From NCBI GenBank assembly GCA_947624975.1, contig CANQMP010000004.1:1-64000 (forward strand): a stretch of DNA of 64,000 bases, written 5' to 3'. The notes below the pieces were generated by a model that did no database searches, was not told where the DNA came from, and saw only the letters and a program-made list of their open reading frames with translations. Below, piece after piece: positions 27,588 through 37,600 of this stretch; within the stretch, counting starts at the first letter, position 1, and every line of letters begins with the position of its first letter. Source of the stretch: Candidatus Gastranaerophilales bacterium. GTDB lineage: Bacteria > Cyanobacteriota > Vampirovibrionia > Gastranaerophilales > Gastranaerophilaceae. Both the position numbers and the translations under genes were made by a program.

Positions 27588-28592
27588 ATGTATATAAACA
27601 AAGAACAACTTGTAAGCTATATAAAAAGATTAAACGAGCCGAAAATACTTGTCATAGGGGATTTAGCACTTGATGAGATGATATACGGAGATGCCGAAAG
27701 AATTTCAAGAGAGGCACCCGTTTTAATTTTAAGACACTCGTGTACAAAGTTAATTCTCGGAGCAGCATCAAACGCAGCCCATAACGTTTCGACGCTAAAC
27801 AACGGAAAAGTCAGCGTAATCGGTGTTTGCGGGGATGATTATCAAGCCGGACAATTAAGAGAAACCTTTGAAAATGCAAACGTAAATTGCTCAAGACTTG
27901 TGGTAGATCCGACAAGAAAAACCACCACAAAAACGAGAATTTCAGGCTCTATAACTACTTCCATAACCCAGCAAATAGTCAGAATTGACAGACAGACAAA
28001 CGGGTTTTTGTCACCCGAAATTGAAGCAGAAGTTCTTAAACAAATTGAAAGAGCTATCCCTGAAAATGATGCGGTGATTCTTTCCAATTACCATATCGGA
28101 ACGCTTACGGACAACATAATTCAAAAAACAATAGAACTTGCAAACAAAAATAACAAAATAATTGTCGTTGACGCTCAAAAAGACCTTGAAATATATAAAA
28201 ACGTCACATCAATGACTCCAAATCTTCCCGATACGCAAAAATCCGTCGGTTTTACCATCGAAAGCGAAGATGATTTAAAACGTGCGGGCGATAAACTTCT
28301 TGAACAGACAAATGCCAAAGAAATTTTAATAACCTGCGGTGCTGACGGAATGTTTGTTACAAGACCGAATTCAAATTATACCAAAATCCCCGTGTTTAAC
28401 AAATCTGAAGTGTTTGATGTTACAGGTGCGGGGGATACGGTCACGGCTGTTTATACTCTGGCACTTGCGGCGGGAGCTGACGCGGTTTATGCGGCAGTTA
28501 TCGGAAATATAGCGGCAAGTATTGTCGTCAGACAATTCGGCTGTGCAACAACTACGATTAACGAGCTTTTACAGGCTGTCGAAAATTTATAG
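27588..28592 (+). CDS. hldA: PfkB-type heptose-phosphate kinase (HldA/RfaE1-like)
   Basis: Ribokinase-family kinase related to the N-terminal half of HldE, which phosphorylates heptose-7-phosphate for the LPS inner core. Motifs: ILVIGDLALDEMIYGDAERIS near residues 20-40 (the ERIS-REAPV segment is typical), GAASNAAHNV near 60 and the catalytic VTGAGDTV near 281. There is no cytidylyltransferase half. I chose the ATG at 27588, which follows GAGGAAG; the in-frame ATG at 27570 is poorly placed. It fits with lpxA and the O-antigen ligase-like gene two genes downstream. The exact sugar is uncertain. Confidence 0.78.
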   Translation: MYINKEQLVSYIKRLNEPKILVIGDLALDEMIYGDAERISREAPVLILRHSCTKLILGAASNAAHNVSTLNNGKVSVIGVCGDDYQAGQLRETFENANVNCSRLVVDPTRKTTTKTRISGSITTSITQQIVRIDRQTNGFLSPEIEAEVLKQIERAIPENDAVILSNYHIGTLTDNIIQKTIELANKNNKIIVVDAQKDLEIYKNVTSMTPNLPDTQKSVGFTIESEDDLKRAGDKLLEQTNAKEILITCGADGMFVTRPNSNYTKIPVFNKSEVFDVTGAGDTVTAVYTLALAAGADAVYAAVIGNIAASIVVRQFGCATTTINELLQAVENL

Positions 28593-28604
28593 GAGAAAGA
28601 CTTT

Positions 28605-29162
28605 ATGTGTAAAGAATTTTTTAAAAAGATAAGAACAGTTGATTTAATCATTATTGCGGGTGTAATTATAGCCTTAATTGTCGGATTTTTCACTTACAAA
28701 AACTTCAGACAGACCGCATCAAACCAAATTGAAGCTGTTTCAAAGATTTCGTTTCAGGTTTTTATTCGCGGAGTAACGCTTACGGGCAATGAAATCCCTT
28801 TACAGGCAAATGAAAAGACTTTTATCAGCATAAGAAACGTTCCTTACAACGATTTAGACATACTTAACGTTAAAGCGGAACGTAAAAAAGTTGTATTACC
28901 GACATTAAACAACAAAAAAGTCGTTATTGTGGACGATGTTTCACAAGCCAATATGTACGATATAACGGTAACTTTAACTGATACCGCAAAAATTACCAAA
29001 GACGGTGCGGTAGTCGGCGGAAACAAAATAAAAATCGGCTTACCGATTACTTTAGAGGGTGAAGATTACAAATTTACGGGAACTGTTTCGGATTTAAAAG
29101 TCATGACAGAAACTGACCACGAAGAAATCCACAATTCACTGAACACTAATGACAATGTTTAA
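28605..29162 (+). CDS. DUF4330-like membrane-anchored protein
   Basis: 185 residues with one membrane segment near 17-31 (LIIIAGVIIALIVGFFTY) and an extracytoplasmic beta-rich domain ending in VVGGNKIKIGLPITLEG, which matches the DUF4330 pattern. GGAG lies upstream of the ATG. It sits between the heptose-kinase-like gene and the O-antigen ligase, and overlaps the latter by 14 bases, so an accessory role in surface glycan export or ligation is plausible but unproven. Confidence 0.7.
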   Translation: MCKEFFKKIRTVDLIIIAGVIIALIVGFFTYKNFRQTASNQIEAVSKISFQVFIRGVTLTGNEIPLQANEKTFISIRNVPYNDLDILNVKAERKKVVLPTLNNKKVVIVDDVSQANMYDITVTLTDTAKITKDGAVVGGNKIKIGLPITLEGEDYKFTGTVSDLKVMTETDHEEIHNSLNTNDNV

Positions 29163-30477
29163 TAATTCATTTCAAAAATATTTATACGAAAACAGTCTTT
29201 TTTTGCAAAATATTGACGGATTTATATTTGCATCAATAGTTTTGGTGTTTGTTTCATCGACATTTATGTCATCGGATGTAATCGGTTTTTTAGCACTAAT
29301 AACGTTTTTTCTAACTGTTTTAAAATACTTTTTTACTCCTGATAAAAAAATTCCGTTGAACAACTCCGATTTATCGCTTATAGCTTATTTTATGCTTGTT
29401 GTCATAAGTCTTGCGGGTTCAAGTTTGTTTTATCTCAGCCTGAAAGGATTTTTTAAAACATTTACATATCTTTCTTTTTACGTATCCGTTTTGCGATATT
29501 TCAGCACTAATAAGGGTAAAATACCTTATATATTCGGTGTAATCGGACTTTGTGCGGGATTTGAGGCAATAATCGGATTTATGCAGAATTTTGCACACGT
29601 TTCGGAAATTTCGACATGGCAAGATGTTTCAAATCTCAATGCGGAACAGGTTATGACAAGAGTTTACGGAAGTTTAAAACCTCTTAACCCGAATTTGCTC
29701 GGCGGATATTTCGTTTCGGCAATTCCCGCATTGTACGGTTTGAGTGCGTATCTTTTTGTTGATAAAAAGTACAATTTTTCCTTAATGGCTCTGGTTTTGG
29801 CTTTAATTTCCACGGTAACACTCTTTTTAACAGGCTGTCGAGGCTCTTACATAGGTATGTTTGTAATAGTTGCGGGAATTTTTGCCGTATCCGCAAAATA
29901 TTTATGGAAGAATTACAAAAAGATTTATTTATCGTTTACAGCTTTTGTTTTTGCGGTTTTTACGGCGGCATTGCTTACGGTGTCGTCACTTAGGGCAAGA
30001 TTTTTGTCTATTTTTGCCATGCGGCAGGATTCGTCAAACTCATTCAGATTTAACGTTTATCATTCGTCTTTGGAGATGTTCAAAGATAACTGGCTTTTGG
30101 GAATTGGCGTCGGAAACATGAATTTCCGTGAAATATACGGTTTGTATATGAAAACGGGGTTTGATGCATTGAGTGCATACAATATTTTCCTTGAAATTGC
30201 CGTTGAAAGCGGGATTTTTGCTTTAATTGCGTATCTGGGATATTTGATTACGTTAATAAAAAATTCCGTTAAGTTTATAATAAAATCTGATGACGTAAAA
30301 TCGGTTATAATAGTTTCAACGGCTTTGCTATCTGTTCTTGCGGTAAGTATACACGGATTTGTAGACACGGTATTTTTCAGACCGCAGATACAGTTTGTTT
30401 TTTGGACTATGGCTGCTGTTTTAAGGTGCAATTCAGATGAGAAACTCTGCAAGAGCAATAACTCACTCTCTCAATAA
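29149..30477 (+). CDS. O-antigen ligase or polymerase family membrane protein
   Basis: 442 residues with 10-12 membrane segments. The large extracytoplasmic loop carries the FNVYHSSLEMFKDNWLLGIGVGNMNF segment (residues about 300-325) characteristic of the Wzy/WaaL family, with GCRGSYIGM just before it. It may ligate O-antigen to lipid A core or polymerise it; cyanobacterial IctB-like proteins share this fold. Start could also be the ATG at 29155. Co-transcribed with the two genes upstream. Confidence 0.82.
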   Translation: MTMFNNSFQKYLYENSLFLQNIDGFIFASIVLVFVSSTFMSSDVIGFLALITFFLTVLKYFFTPDKKIPLNNSDLSLIAYFMLVVISLAGSSLFYLSLKGFFKTFTYLSFYVSVLRYFSTNKGKIPYIFGVIGLCAGFEAIIGFMQNFAHVSEISTWQDVSNLNAEQVMTRVYGSLKPLNPNLLGGYFVSAIPALYGLSAYLFVDKKYNFSLMALVLALISTVTLFLTGCRGSYIGMFVIVAGIFAVSAKYLWKNYKKIYLSFTAFVFAVFTAALLTVSSLRARFLSIFAMRQDSSNSFRFNVYHSSLEMFKDNWLLGIGVGNMNFREIYGLYMKTGFDALSAYNIFLEIAVESGIFALIAYLGYLITLIKNSVKFIIKSDDVKSVIIVSTALLSVLAVSIHGFVDTVFFRPQIQFVFWTMAAVLRCNSDEKLCKSNNSLSQ

Positions 30478-30549
30478 ATACCTTGTTTTAATGTTCTTGC
30501 AAAGAATAATCAGAAATTTAATAGTTATAAAGTATTGAAGAAGTATATA

Positions 30550-30578
30550 TTTACATATAAAAAATTTACAAATATAAT
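30550..30578 (+). promoter_or_regulatory. Promoter of the 30585-31226 gene, leaderless type
   Basis: TTTACA (30550-30555), 17-base spacer, TATAAT (30573-30578), then six bases to the ATG at 30585. Confidence 0.65.
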
Positions 30579-30584
30579 CAAAGT

Positions 30585-31226
30585 ATGTTTAACCTTACAG
30601 CATTGCCCAAAATAGATTACGACATAAAAACGTACCGTAATCACAGAAAATATGGAACTCCCCAACAAAAAATAAAGGATGAAGTCACAATAGGTGCAAC
30701 TGCAGGAACATTGCTGCCTCTGATTTTCTTTGCAAAAAGACAGAACAAAAACATTTTTAACATAAAATACGGACTTAAAGAAATGATTAGCGTGAGTGCA
30801 GGCGGAATTTTAGGCGGTGCGGCAGCAGGTCTTTTGTTCGACAAAAAAGAATACGGAAAACAAAAGGTTAATGAAGCCGTATTTCAGTTCATGAATGCTT
30901 CCGTGCCGTCTGTTTTTGTCGCTGGACTTTTAAAATTATCCGAAAAATTCAAATCTCTTAACAACAAAAAAGCTAAGCTGTTATTGATTATAACAGGATT
31001 ATTCGGAGGAATGCAAACGGCATCATGCCTCTCAAATAAGATAAATGACCCGTTTAACAAAGTTCCTGACCGAAAAGTCACTCTAAAAGACTCTGTGGCA
31101 AACGTTGACGATGCCATAGGCGCACTTGTACTTGCAAAAATTCCCGTTGCACAAAAAATTCATGCAGAGAAATTTTTGCCTGTTATATACGGTTGGTGCG
31201 GATATAGAGCAGGGTTAAGCAACTAA
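30585..31226 (+). CDS. Membrane protein of unknown function
   Basis: 213 residues, no family recognised. Two or three glycine-rich hydrophobic segments (ATAGTLLPLIFFA near 38-50; VSAGGILGGAAAGLLF near 67-82; LLLIITGLFGGMQ near 130-142) suggest membrane insertion; the rest is Lys-rich. The start is decided by the promoter: a TATAAT box ends six bases before this ATG. It overlaps the next, convergent gene by four bases. Confidence 0.6.
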   Translation: MFNLTALPKIDYDIKTYRNHRKYGTPQQKIKDEVTIGATAGTLLPLIFFAKRQNKNIFNIKYGLKEMISVSAGGILGGAAAGLLFDKKEYGKQKVNEAVFQFMNASVPSVFVAGLLKLSEKFKSLNNKKAKLLLIITGLFGGMQTASCLSNKINDPFNKVPDRKVTLKDSVANVDDAIGALVLAKIPVAQKIHAEKFLPVIYGWCGYRAGLSN

Positions 31227-31504
31227 TCATACAATTTTATTTTGATTTCGCCGTTCTCGTTGGTAAATTCAGGATTTTCAACAGGAAGTGCTTTTTCCGA
31301 ATGGATATCGGGAATTGAATTTTTCTTCCAATAACGTTCTTTTTCTTCTTGAACTTCTTTGTAATCGTTAATTTCTTCAATACGAAATCTCTGTTGTTGA
31401 AGTGTTTGCATATCATGAGTCGGAATTACCGCCGCATCGGGAATAAAAGCACATGCAGGTAAAACCGTTGAAAGTAAAAATGTCGATAAAATAATCTTTT
31501 TCAT
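31223..31504 (-). CDS. Small exported protein, possible lipoprotein
   Basis: 93 residues. An N-terminal signal segment MKKIILSTFLLSTVLPACA ends in L-P-A-C, which is close to a lipobox, although Pro at -2 is not typical. It could instead be cut by signal peptidase I. The rest is charged (Glu/Lys-rich) and without recognisable domain. An AGGAG ribosome site precedes the ATG, and the gene follows the SIMPL gene closely (11 bases), so it is probably in the same operon. Confidence 0.65.
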   Translation of the reverse strand: MKKIILSTFLLSTVLPACAFIPDAAVIPTHDMQTLQQQRFRIEEINDYKEVQEEKERYWKKNSIPDIHSEKALPVENPEFTNENGEIKIKLYD

Positions 31505-31515
31505 ATAAATTCTCC

Positions 31516-32235
31516 TTATTTTACATAAAATACCACATTTGCAACCGCAGTAACTTTCTTATCTATAGTTGTTGTATCGTTAATACCCATATCACTAACG
31601 TTAGTCGAATCAACCGGAGTAATTTGGAAAACGCCCATTTGAACCGACTGGATTTTACCCGTTCTGTTGTTTGTTGCTTTTAACATAGCAGAAGCACGGG
31701 CTTTTGCATCTTTTGTCGCATCCTGAAGTAATTGAACTTTTAAATCGGATAATTTTGAATAGTAATACTCCGTCATGTTCACGTTTATATCTATTCCCTG
31801 TTCAAGCAGGCTTTGAATATCCGAAGAAAGTTCTTTAATTTTTTCAACATCTTTGGATTTTACAACAACAGGCTGAGAAAGATTATAGTAAGCAATATCG
31901 TTTGTCATAACGCCGTTTGGACTGTATTTATAAGAGTTATATCCTCTTGTTGCCTGAACTTCAATATCAGTTAATCCTTTTTCTTCAAGGTATTTCTTTA
32001 CGACGGGAAGTTGAGCTTTAACCGTGTTATATGCAGTTTGCTTATCGGGCTTTCTTGCCGTAATTTCAAATTCAATACGTCCCGAATCGGATTTTACTAT
32101 ACTGTAAGCCGAACCCGTGACTGTGATTTTATCCTTTGACATTGATGTCGTTCCGATTTTTACGGCAATAAGAATTCCCAATGCCAAAATCAGTGCAAGC
32201 CAAATAAGTTGTAATTTTTCTAATTTTTCAAACAT
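31516..32235 (-). CDS. SIMPL (DUF541) domain protein
   Basis: 239 residues. One N-terminal membrane segment (residues 8-25) and a SIMPL domain: ITVTGSAYSIVKSDSGRIEFEIT near 38-60, the QPVVVKSKDVEKIKELSSDI segment near 122, and the C-terminal AVANVVFYV strand. The family is periplasmic or secreted with little known function; some members affect stress tolerance. Located four bases from the upstream gene (32240-32680), so in one operon with it. Confidence 0.85.
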   Translation of the reverse strand: MFEKLEKLQLIWLALILALGILIAVKIGTTSMSKDKITVTGSAYSIVKSDSGRIEFEITARKPDKQTAYNTVKAQLPVVKKYLEEKGLTDIEVQATRGYNSYKYSPNGVMTNDIAYYNLSQPVVVKSKDVEKIKELSSDIQSLLEQGIDINVNMTEYYYSKLSDLKVQLLQDATKDAKARASAMLKATNNRTGKIQSVQMGVFQITPVDSTNVSDMGINDTTTIDKKVTAVANVVFYVK

Positions 32236-32239
32236 AATT

Positions 32240-32680
32240 TTACTCCGTAATTCTGAATATTTCGTTCAATACATCCGCCCGACAAGCATTTGGAGATTTT
32301 TTCATGAGTTTATATTCGTTGTGAGTACAAAATTCTTTGGTAATATTAACCAAATAGTCATATTCGGCATTGTTAACATCGACCGAATAATCGGAAATGT
32401 ATTTCGGGTATTTCTCGTTATAGCCTGCCTCGTAGGAGTTAGGATACGGATAAAGAACACCGATAGCCCTTTGTCTGTCCGCTTCAAACAGAGTACATCT
32501 AGTTCTGAGATAACTCGTAAACTGTACATTCCTGCGGAAATTCGATATTAAACGGGAATAAAGCTCGTGAATGTCCGAATTGCTCTTTGCCATAACTTTG
32601 TAAGGATTTGTTTCCTCAACGGCAGAAAAAGCGGATACGGGAATTAAAAACAATAACAATACTAAAAATATATTCTTCAT
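32240..32680 (-). CDS. Secreted protein of unknown function
   Basis: 146 residues with a signal peptide (cleavage likely after FSA, near residue 19). The mature part is Tyr- and Asn-rich with three Cys residues, and is not similar to any family I know. First gene of the operon with SIMPL and the small exported protein. TATAAT at 32687-32692 ends six bases before the ATG, so the transcript is probably leaderless. Confidence 0.65.
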   Translation of the reverse strand: MKNIFLVLLLFLIPVSAFSAVEETNPYKVMAKSNSDIHELYSRLISNFRRNVQFTSYLRTRCTLFEADRQRAIGVLYPYPNSYEAGYNEKYPKYISDYSVDVNNAEYDYLVNITKEFCTHNEYKLMKKSPNACRADVLNEIFRITE

Positions 32681-32686
32681 AGCTTT

Positions 32687-32692
32687 ATTATA
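32687..32692 (-). promoter_or_regulatory. -10 box of the SIMPL operon, leaderless type
   Basis: Perfect TATAAT on the minus strand, six bases before the ATG at 32680. No good -35 hexamer is seen at 16-18 bases, so this is weaker than the other examples. Confidence 0.45.
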
Positions 32693-32714
32693 TTACAATT
32701 TTCAAATATTTGCA

Positions 32715-33548
32715 CTATTTTTTTACATTAGTTAATAGTGGAAGCGATATGTTTAAAATATACGTTTCACCTTTGCTTTTAACCTTTATACTTCCGCCGT
32801 GAGCCTTTATTATTTGTTTTGCAAGATAAAGCGAAAGCACCGTGCCGACTTTGTCCATATTATCCTTTGAATTTATTTCAAATACTTCAGGGCAAAAAGT
32901 TGTACTGCTAAAAGCAAATTCCACGGATATATCTTTTTTTGATTCCATAATCTTGCAGGAAATTTCTGTATCCTCTTGTGCTGTAGTCACGCACTGTTCA
33001 GTTATTTTTTCAAACGCTTTTTTAATCTGAATTTTATCCGCTCCCGCAGTTAAAGAGTTGTCATCAGGAAACAAATTTATTGTTAAATTTTTGCTTGAAA
33101 CTAATTGTGAACATTTTGCGAAACAACCGTCCAAAAGAGGGTAAAGACGAACACCTTCAATGTGAAGCGGCAAACGATTATCGAATTTATAAGTATCAAC
33201 AATGTTTGAAAGCATCTCATAAACGAGTTTCCCCGAATCAAGCGTAAGTTCCATCAATTCTCTCTGCACTTTATTCAAATTGCCCGTATTTTCTTCCAAA
33301 AGAAATTTTATAGCCCTAATCTGAGCCAAAACAGGAATTTTTATGTCGTGATTAATTATTGAAATATAAGTTTCACGTTGAATTTCGGAAGATTTCAAAG
33401 CTTTGCCCTTAAACAGAAAAGCGGCACACAAGAGGATGATAAACGCCAAAAGCCATGCCGTAAATCCGCTGAAAAAATTAAAAACTGCAAATACCGCTAA
33501 ACTTAAACCCAAACAACATAAAAAAATATTCAAAATTAAATCCTTCAT
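32715..33548 (-). CDS. Histidine-kinase-like protein, degenerate and without partner
   Basis: 277 residues. Two hydrophobic segments near 5-45 anchor it in the inner membrane. A dimerisation H-box is present (IINHDIKIPVLAQI, His near 69), as is a C-terminal helix and strand of the ATPase domain (LYLAKQIIKAHGGSIKVKSKG). The N-box usually contains a conserved Asn; here the segment reads IKKAFEKITEQCVTTAQ with no Asn, and the DxGxG G1 motif is missing. ATP binding is therefore doubtful. No response regulator gene is adjacent. Confidence 0.72.
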   Translation of the reverse strand: MKDLILNIFLCCLGLSLAVFAVFNFFSGFTAWLLAFIILLCAAFLFKGKALKSSEIQRETYISIINHDIKIPVLAQIRAIKFLLEENTGNLNKVQRELMELTLDSGKLVYEMLSNIVDTYKFDNRLPLHIEGVRLYPLLDGCFAKCSQLVSSKNLTINLFPDDNSLTAGADKIQIKKAFEKITEQCVTTAQEDTEISCKIMESKKDISVEFAFSSTTFCPEVFEINSKDNMDKVGTVLSLYLAKQIIKAHGGSIKVKSKGETYILNISLPLLTNVKK

Positions 33549-33599
33549 TTTATATTCAAAACCATTTTAATATAAAAAAACTTTTTTTTACATCAAATT

Positions 33600-34472
33600 T
33601 TATCTTTTATTGCAAACGGGACTTCCGAAAATCAACCTTAATCCGCCAAAAGGTTTTTTCATTGTACAATTCAGTCCCGCTGTCATTTCTTCAACATTAC
33701 ACAAAACCCGATTAACCTGCTTTATCGTACAGCCGATATTCGGTGCGGTTTCGCTGAAATCGCCCGTAATACTTTTTATATTGCCCGTAACCTCTTTGAG
33801 ATTTTTTGAAGTTTCATCAAGAATTTCTTGTGATAAAGAATTATTTATATTTTTAGTTAAATCATCGGTATTGTTTGAAATTTGAACCAATTTTTCACTG
33901 CTCTGTTTTAAATCGTCTGAAACCTGAACAACATTAGGTTTAACCTCGCTGACAACAGAATTTAAGTTTTCAAATAAATCGCCGAGAAGTTGGATAGTAA
34001 TGTTCAGATTTTTAACACTTTCCGCAATATCTGCTTTTATGGCATCTAACGAGTCAGGGTCTTGATTTGCGAGATATGATTCCAATTCGACGGTAGTTTT
34101 GCCGGCAATTTTGTCACCGTCTTTGAGGTAAAACACTGAAGGCGACGAGGGATAAATTATATCAATATAGTCAAATTTATTATCATTCCTGTCTTTTTCT
34201 TTTTTCAAATTAGCAACTACGTTCACGGGAAGCTTTATGCCGTAGGGATGAAGTTCCATCGTTACTATAGATGCCGTATAAGTTTTATTTGGTCTGACTT
34301 TTATTACTCTGCCAATTTTGTAGCCGTTTAAATATATCGGTGCTTTTGTATGAAAAGGTCTTAAATTCTTGAATTCAGCCGTTACATAGGTGTTTGAACG
34401 GTAAATCACGTACGCCGCGCCGATAATAAAAAGCATTGTTAAAATAATCAACGATTTAAACAAGTTGTTCAT
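33600..34472 (-). CDS. mlaD: MlaD/MCE-domain lipid-transport protein
   Basis: 290 residues. An N-terminal membrane helix (residues 9-26) is followed by an MCE domain: FKNLRPFHTKAPIYLNGYKIGRV near 34-56 matches the family pattern. The C-terminal half is a long helical part (ESVKNLNITIQLLGDLFENLN and onward) with heptad character, as in MlaD/PqiB/YebT-like proteins that form hexameric rings and tunnels between membranes. Predicted role: moving phospholipids between the inner and outer membrane. It is divergent from the large AsmA-like gene, an association that would suit a shared role. No mlaE/mlaF are in this window. Confidence 0.8.
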   Translation of the reverse strand: MNNLFKSLIILTMLFIIGAAYVIYRSNTYVTAEFKNLRPFHTKAPIYLNGYKIGRVIKVRPNKTYTASIVTMELHPYGIKLPVNVVANLKKEKDRNDNKFDYIDIIYPSSPSVFYLKDGDKIAGKTTVELESYLANQDPDSLDAIKADIAESVKNLNITIQLLGDLFENLNSVVSEVKPNVVQVSDDLKQSSEKLVQISNNTDDLTKNINNSLSQEILDETSKNLKEVTGNIKSITGDFSETAPNIGCTIKQVNRVLCNVEEMTAGLNCTMKKPFGGLRLIFGSPVCNKR

Positions 34473-34604
34473 ATTTGAAATTTTATTTTGTTAATGCAGA
34501 AATTACATTACCCGAAAGATTATATTAAAAAATTTAAAGATAAATGGTTATTATTTCATGTTTATCGTATATTATTAGTGTTTAGAAAATAGAAGGGATA
34601 TTAT

Positions 34605-37600
34605 ATGAAAAAGTTTTTGCTATTCACGGGGTGTACAGTTGCGGGATTAATTATTTTAGTTTATTTGGCATTTCTGTTTTATCTTCCGCGTGCGATTGAT
34701 TTAAACACGTATTTGCCTGAAGTTCAAAAAATTGCTAAAGAGCAGGCAAATATTGATATTTCCGTCGAAAACCCGAAAATTGTAACGACTTTTAACCTTC
34801 AAGCAGGTTTAAAGACCGATAAAATAAGTGTTAATCTTCCTGACGGCTCAAATTTGCTTTCGGCAGAAGGAATTCTGATTAGAATATCCCTCCCGAGGCT
34901 GCTTTTGTTAACGATAAAAGTTCCTTGTGCAGAGGTTATTTCGCCTAAAGTTAACCTTGAAATAGCAAACAATGAACAATTTAAAGTCGTTCAGCTTGTT
35001 GAAGATATTTTGAACAAACAGAAAAACGAGCCCCCGAAAATCTCTCCGGAAGAAGGTTTTACCTTCGACCCGTCAATTATAAAAATTCAAGTTCCCGGAA
35101 TAAAATTAACGAATTATATCGCCGTAATCAATGATTTAAAATCAGGTCACACGCTTACTTTGCGTGGTGAAAAGCTTTTAGCCGGCTACAACAACGGCAA
35201 AACCGCTAAAGTCAAAACTTATGCAGAACTTCTAAGCGATGATAACACAAATATTACCGCAAATATAGATATCGACACGCTTATTCCCGAACCGAAACCC
35301 GAAGATCCTGATGATGATCCCGTTGAAAAAATCGTACTTCCCTTCGTTAACCCCGTTTTAATTTACAGAGATTACGATTTAAAATCCGATATTGATACGA
35401 AAATTAAAGTAAGACTTGATAAAGAAGGCATGCCGATTTTGAAAGGTCACTTTAATGTTGACAATACAACGATTAACCTTTCAGGTTTACAGTTGCCAAA
35501 ATCGTACATAAAATCCGAATTTTTCGGTAAATCGGCAAATATTGATTCAAATCTTGTTATTAAAGACGGACAAGAAATTAATACCGTCGGAAAAATTCGT
35601 TACGACAAAAATCCAAAGCTTGATATGAATATCGTTACCGACAGAATTTATTTCAACGATATGATAATTCTTGCAAGGGCATTTTTAGACACACTTCACA
35701 TAAAAAATGACTTAAACAGCTTGAAAGCTGAAGGTTACTGGGCAGCAAACGCACAAATCAATACCGATTTCAAAAAAATCAAATCGCAAGGCTGTGCTAT
35801 CGCCCGTAACGGAAAAATTTCCAACGCTTCGGCAGGACTTCTGTTTGACAGAATTCATTCCAATTTGATTTTGCAAAACAATTCGTTCGATATTTCTGAT
35901 ACTCACATGTACATCAACGGAAATATCCTTAAAGCAGACGGACGCATTAACTCAAATTCGTATGCAAATATTACGGTCGAATCCGATAAATTGCCTCTGC
36001 CCGGATTATTCAGGGCTTTCGCACCATCAGATGTCAAGAAAAACCTCGTTATGAAATCGGGCGATATAACGATTAACGCCCACATTATGCAAGAATTGAC
36101 AAAACCGATGATTTTTGCAAATGTCGTTTTAGATAACCTCCAAATTGCAGACAAGGCAGAATCTTTCATTTTATCAAACGAAAAATTAATGACATCTGTC
36201 GTTACCGACATTGATTCGTTTGACGGCAGAATTAAAAACAAAAATTTAAGCATAAACTTACCGCAAACAAAATCGGTAATCACAAATCCGAGTTTAAATG
36301 TGGTTATGGATAAAAAAGACGTAAAACTTGATCCGCTGGATATTTTATTAAACGACACTTCAAAAATAATCGTACTCGGCAATGTGGCAAATTACACCAC
36401 AGATCCGCAAATAGATATAATTTCGGCTGGAAAACTCAACGCCGAAGGCATAAGAAAATTTGCGGGACGTGATGCAGAACCCTTTATCGCCGCACAGGGA
36501 AATATTCCTTTAAGAGCAACGATTAAAGGGGATGCAAAAAAACAATCCGTCGTGCTTCAAATCAAATCAGATGCCCAAAACTATATTACACCCGTTCATA
36601 TTCAATCTATGCAAGGAAATCAGTCTATCTTGCAGGCAAAATTTGACTACAAAGGCGACAGACTTCATATTAGAAATACAGGCTTATACACGGGTGTATC
36701 GGGATTTTCAAACGATATTGAAGCGAACATGGCTAACGCACGCCCCGTTGCGGAACTTTCAGGCACAATAGTCAACCTTGATACGGCTGACCCGTTCATA
36801 AACCTTATCAAATTTAATATTCCCAATGAAATCAGCGGAAAAATTTCCGCATTCAATAATTCATCTTTCAATGCGAACGGAAAACTTCTTGTTTTCGGCA
36901 GACTCGCTTCACCGCTTATGAGAGGGAATTTCAAAGTTCAAAACCTTTCAATACCCGAATTGATGACTAAAATGGATGAAACGGACATTAATCTTTCGGG
37001 CAAAAACATCGTTGCAGAGGTTAAAAATCTTCTGCTTAACGGTTCAGATATTAATATAACGGCAAGAACTGATATTAATCCGCACCCGATGTTTACCATA
37101 TCGGGACTTGACGTTCGTTCAAACCTAATTGACTTGGATAAATTGATGCCCGTAACGGAAGCATTGGCAAAATATCAAGCGCCGCCGCTCCCGAATGCGA
37201 AACCTGCAAAGGATATTCCCGTTGTTATCTCAAACGGAACGATTAATTTAAGAAGAATTAAGACTGGCAACATCGTTGCGACCAACACTACAGGCAGAAT
37301 TTCAATGCACAACAATAATTTCTACCTGCAAAGACTCCGAACGACTGCATTTGAAGGTATAATCAGAGGTAACATCGTCGCAAACTTAATAACAATGGCA
37401 CTTGATATTAAAACACGCGGTACAGGACTTGATTCCGAAGCTGCTTTGCTTGCTCTTGCAAATATGAAAGACACACTGACAGGGGATTTGGCATTTACAA
37501 CCGACATTCAACTTCAGGGTGTGACAATGGAAGAACAGATGAAAAGTCTTAAAGGTACGGTTAACTTTACCATGACAGACGGTCAACTCGGGCCTTTCGG

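Noticed and set aside
36532-36771. Extra open frames inside the AsmA-like gene and other long genes on either strand
   Set aside because: They fully overlap well-supported genes in other frames and have no family signature or start signals.
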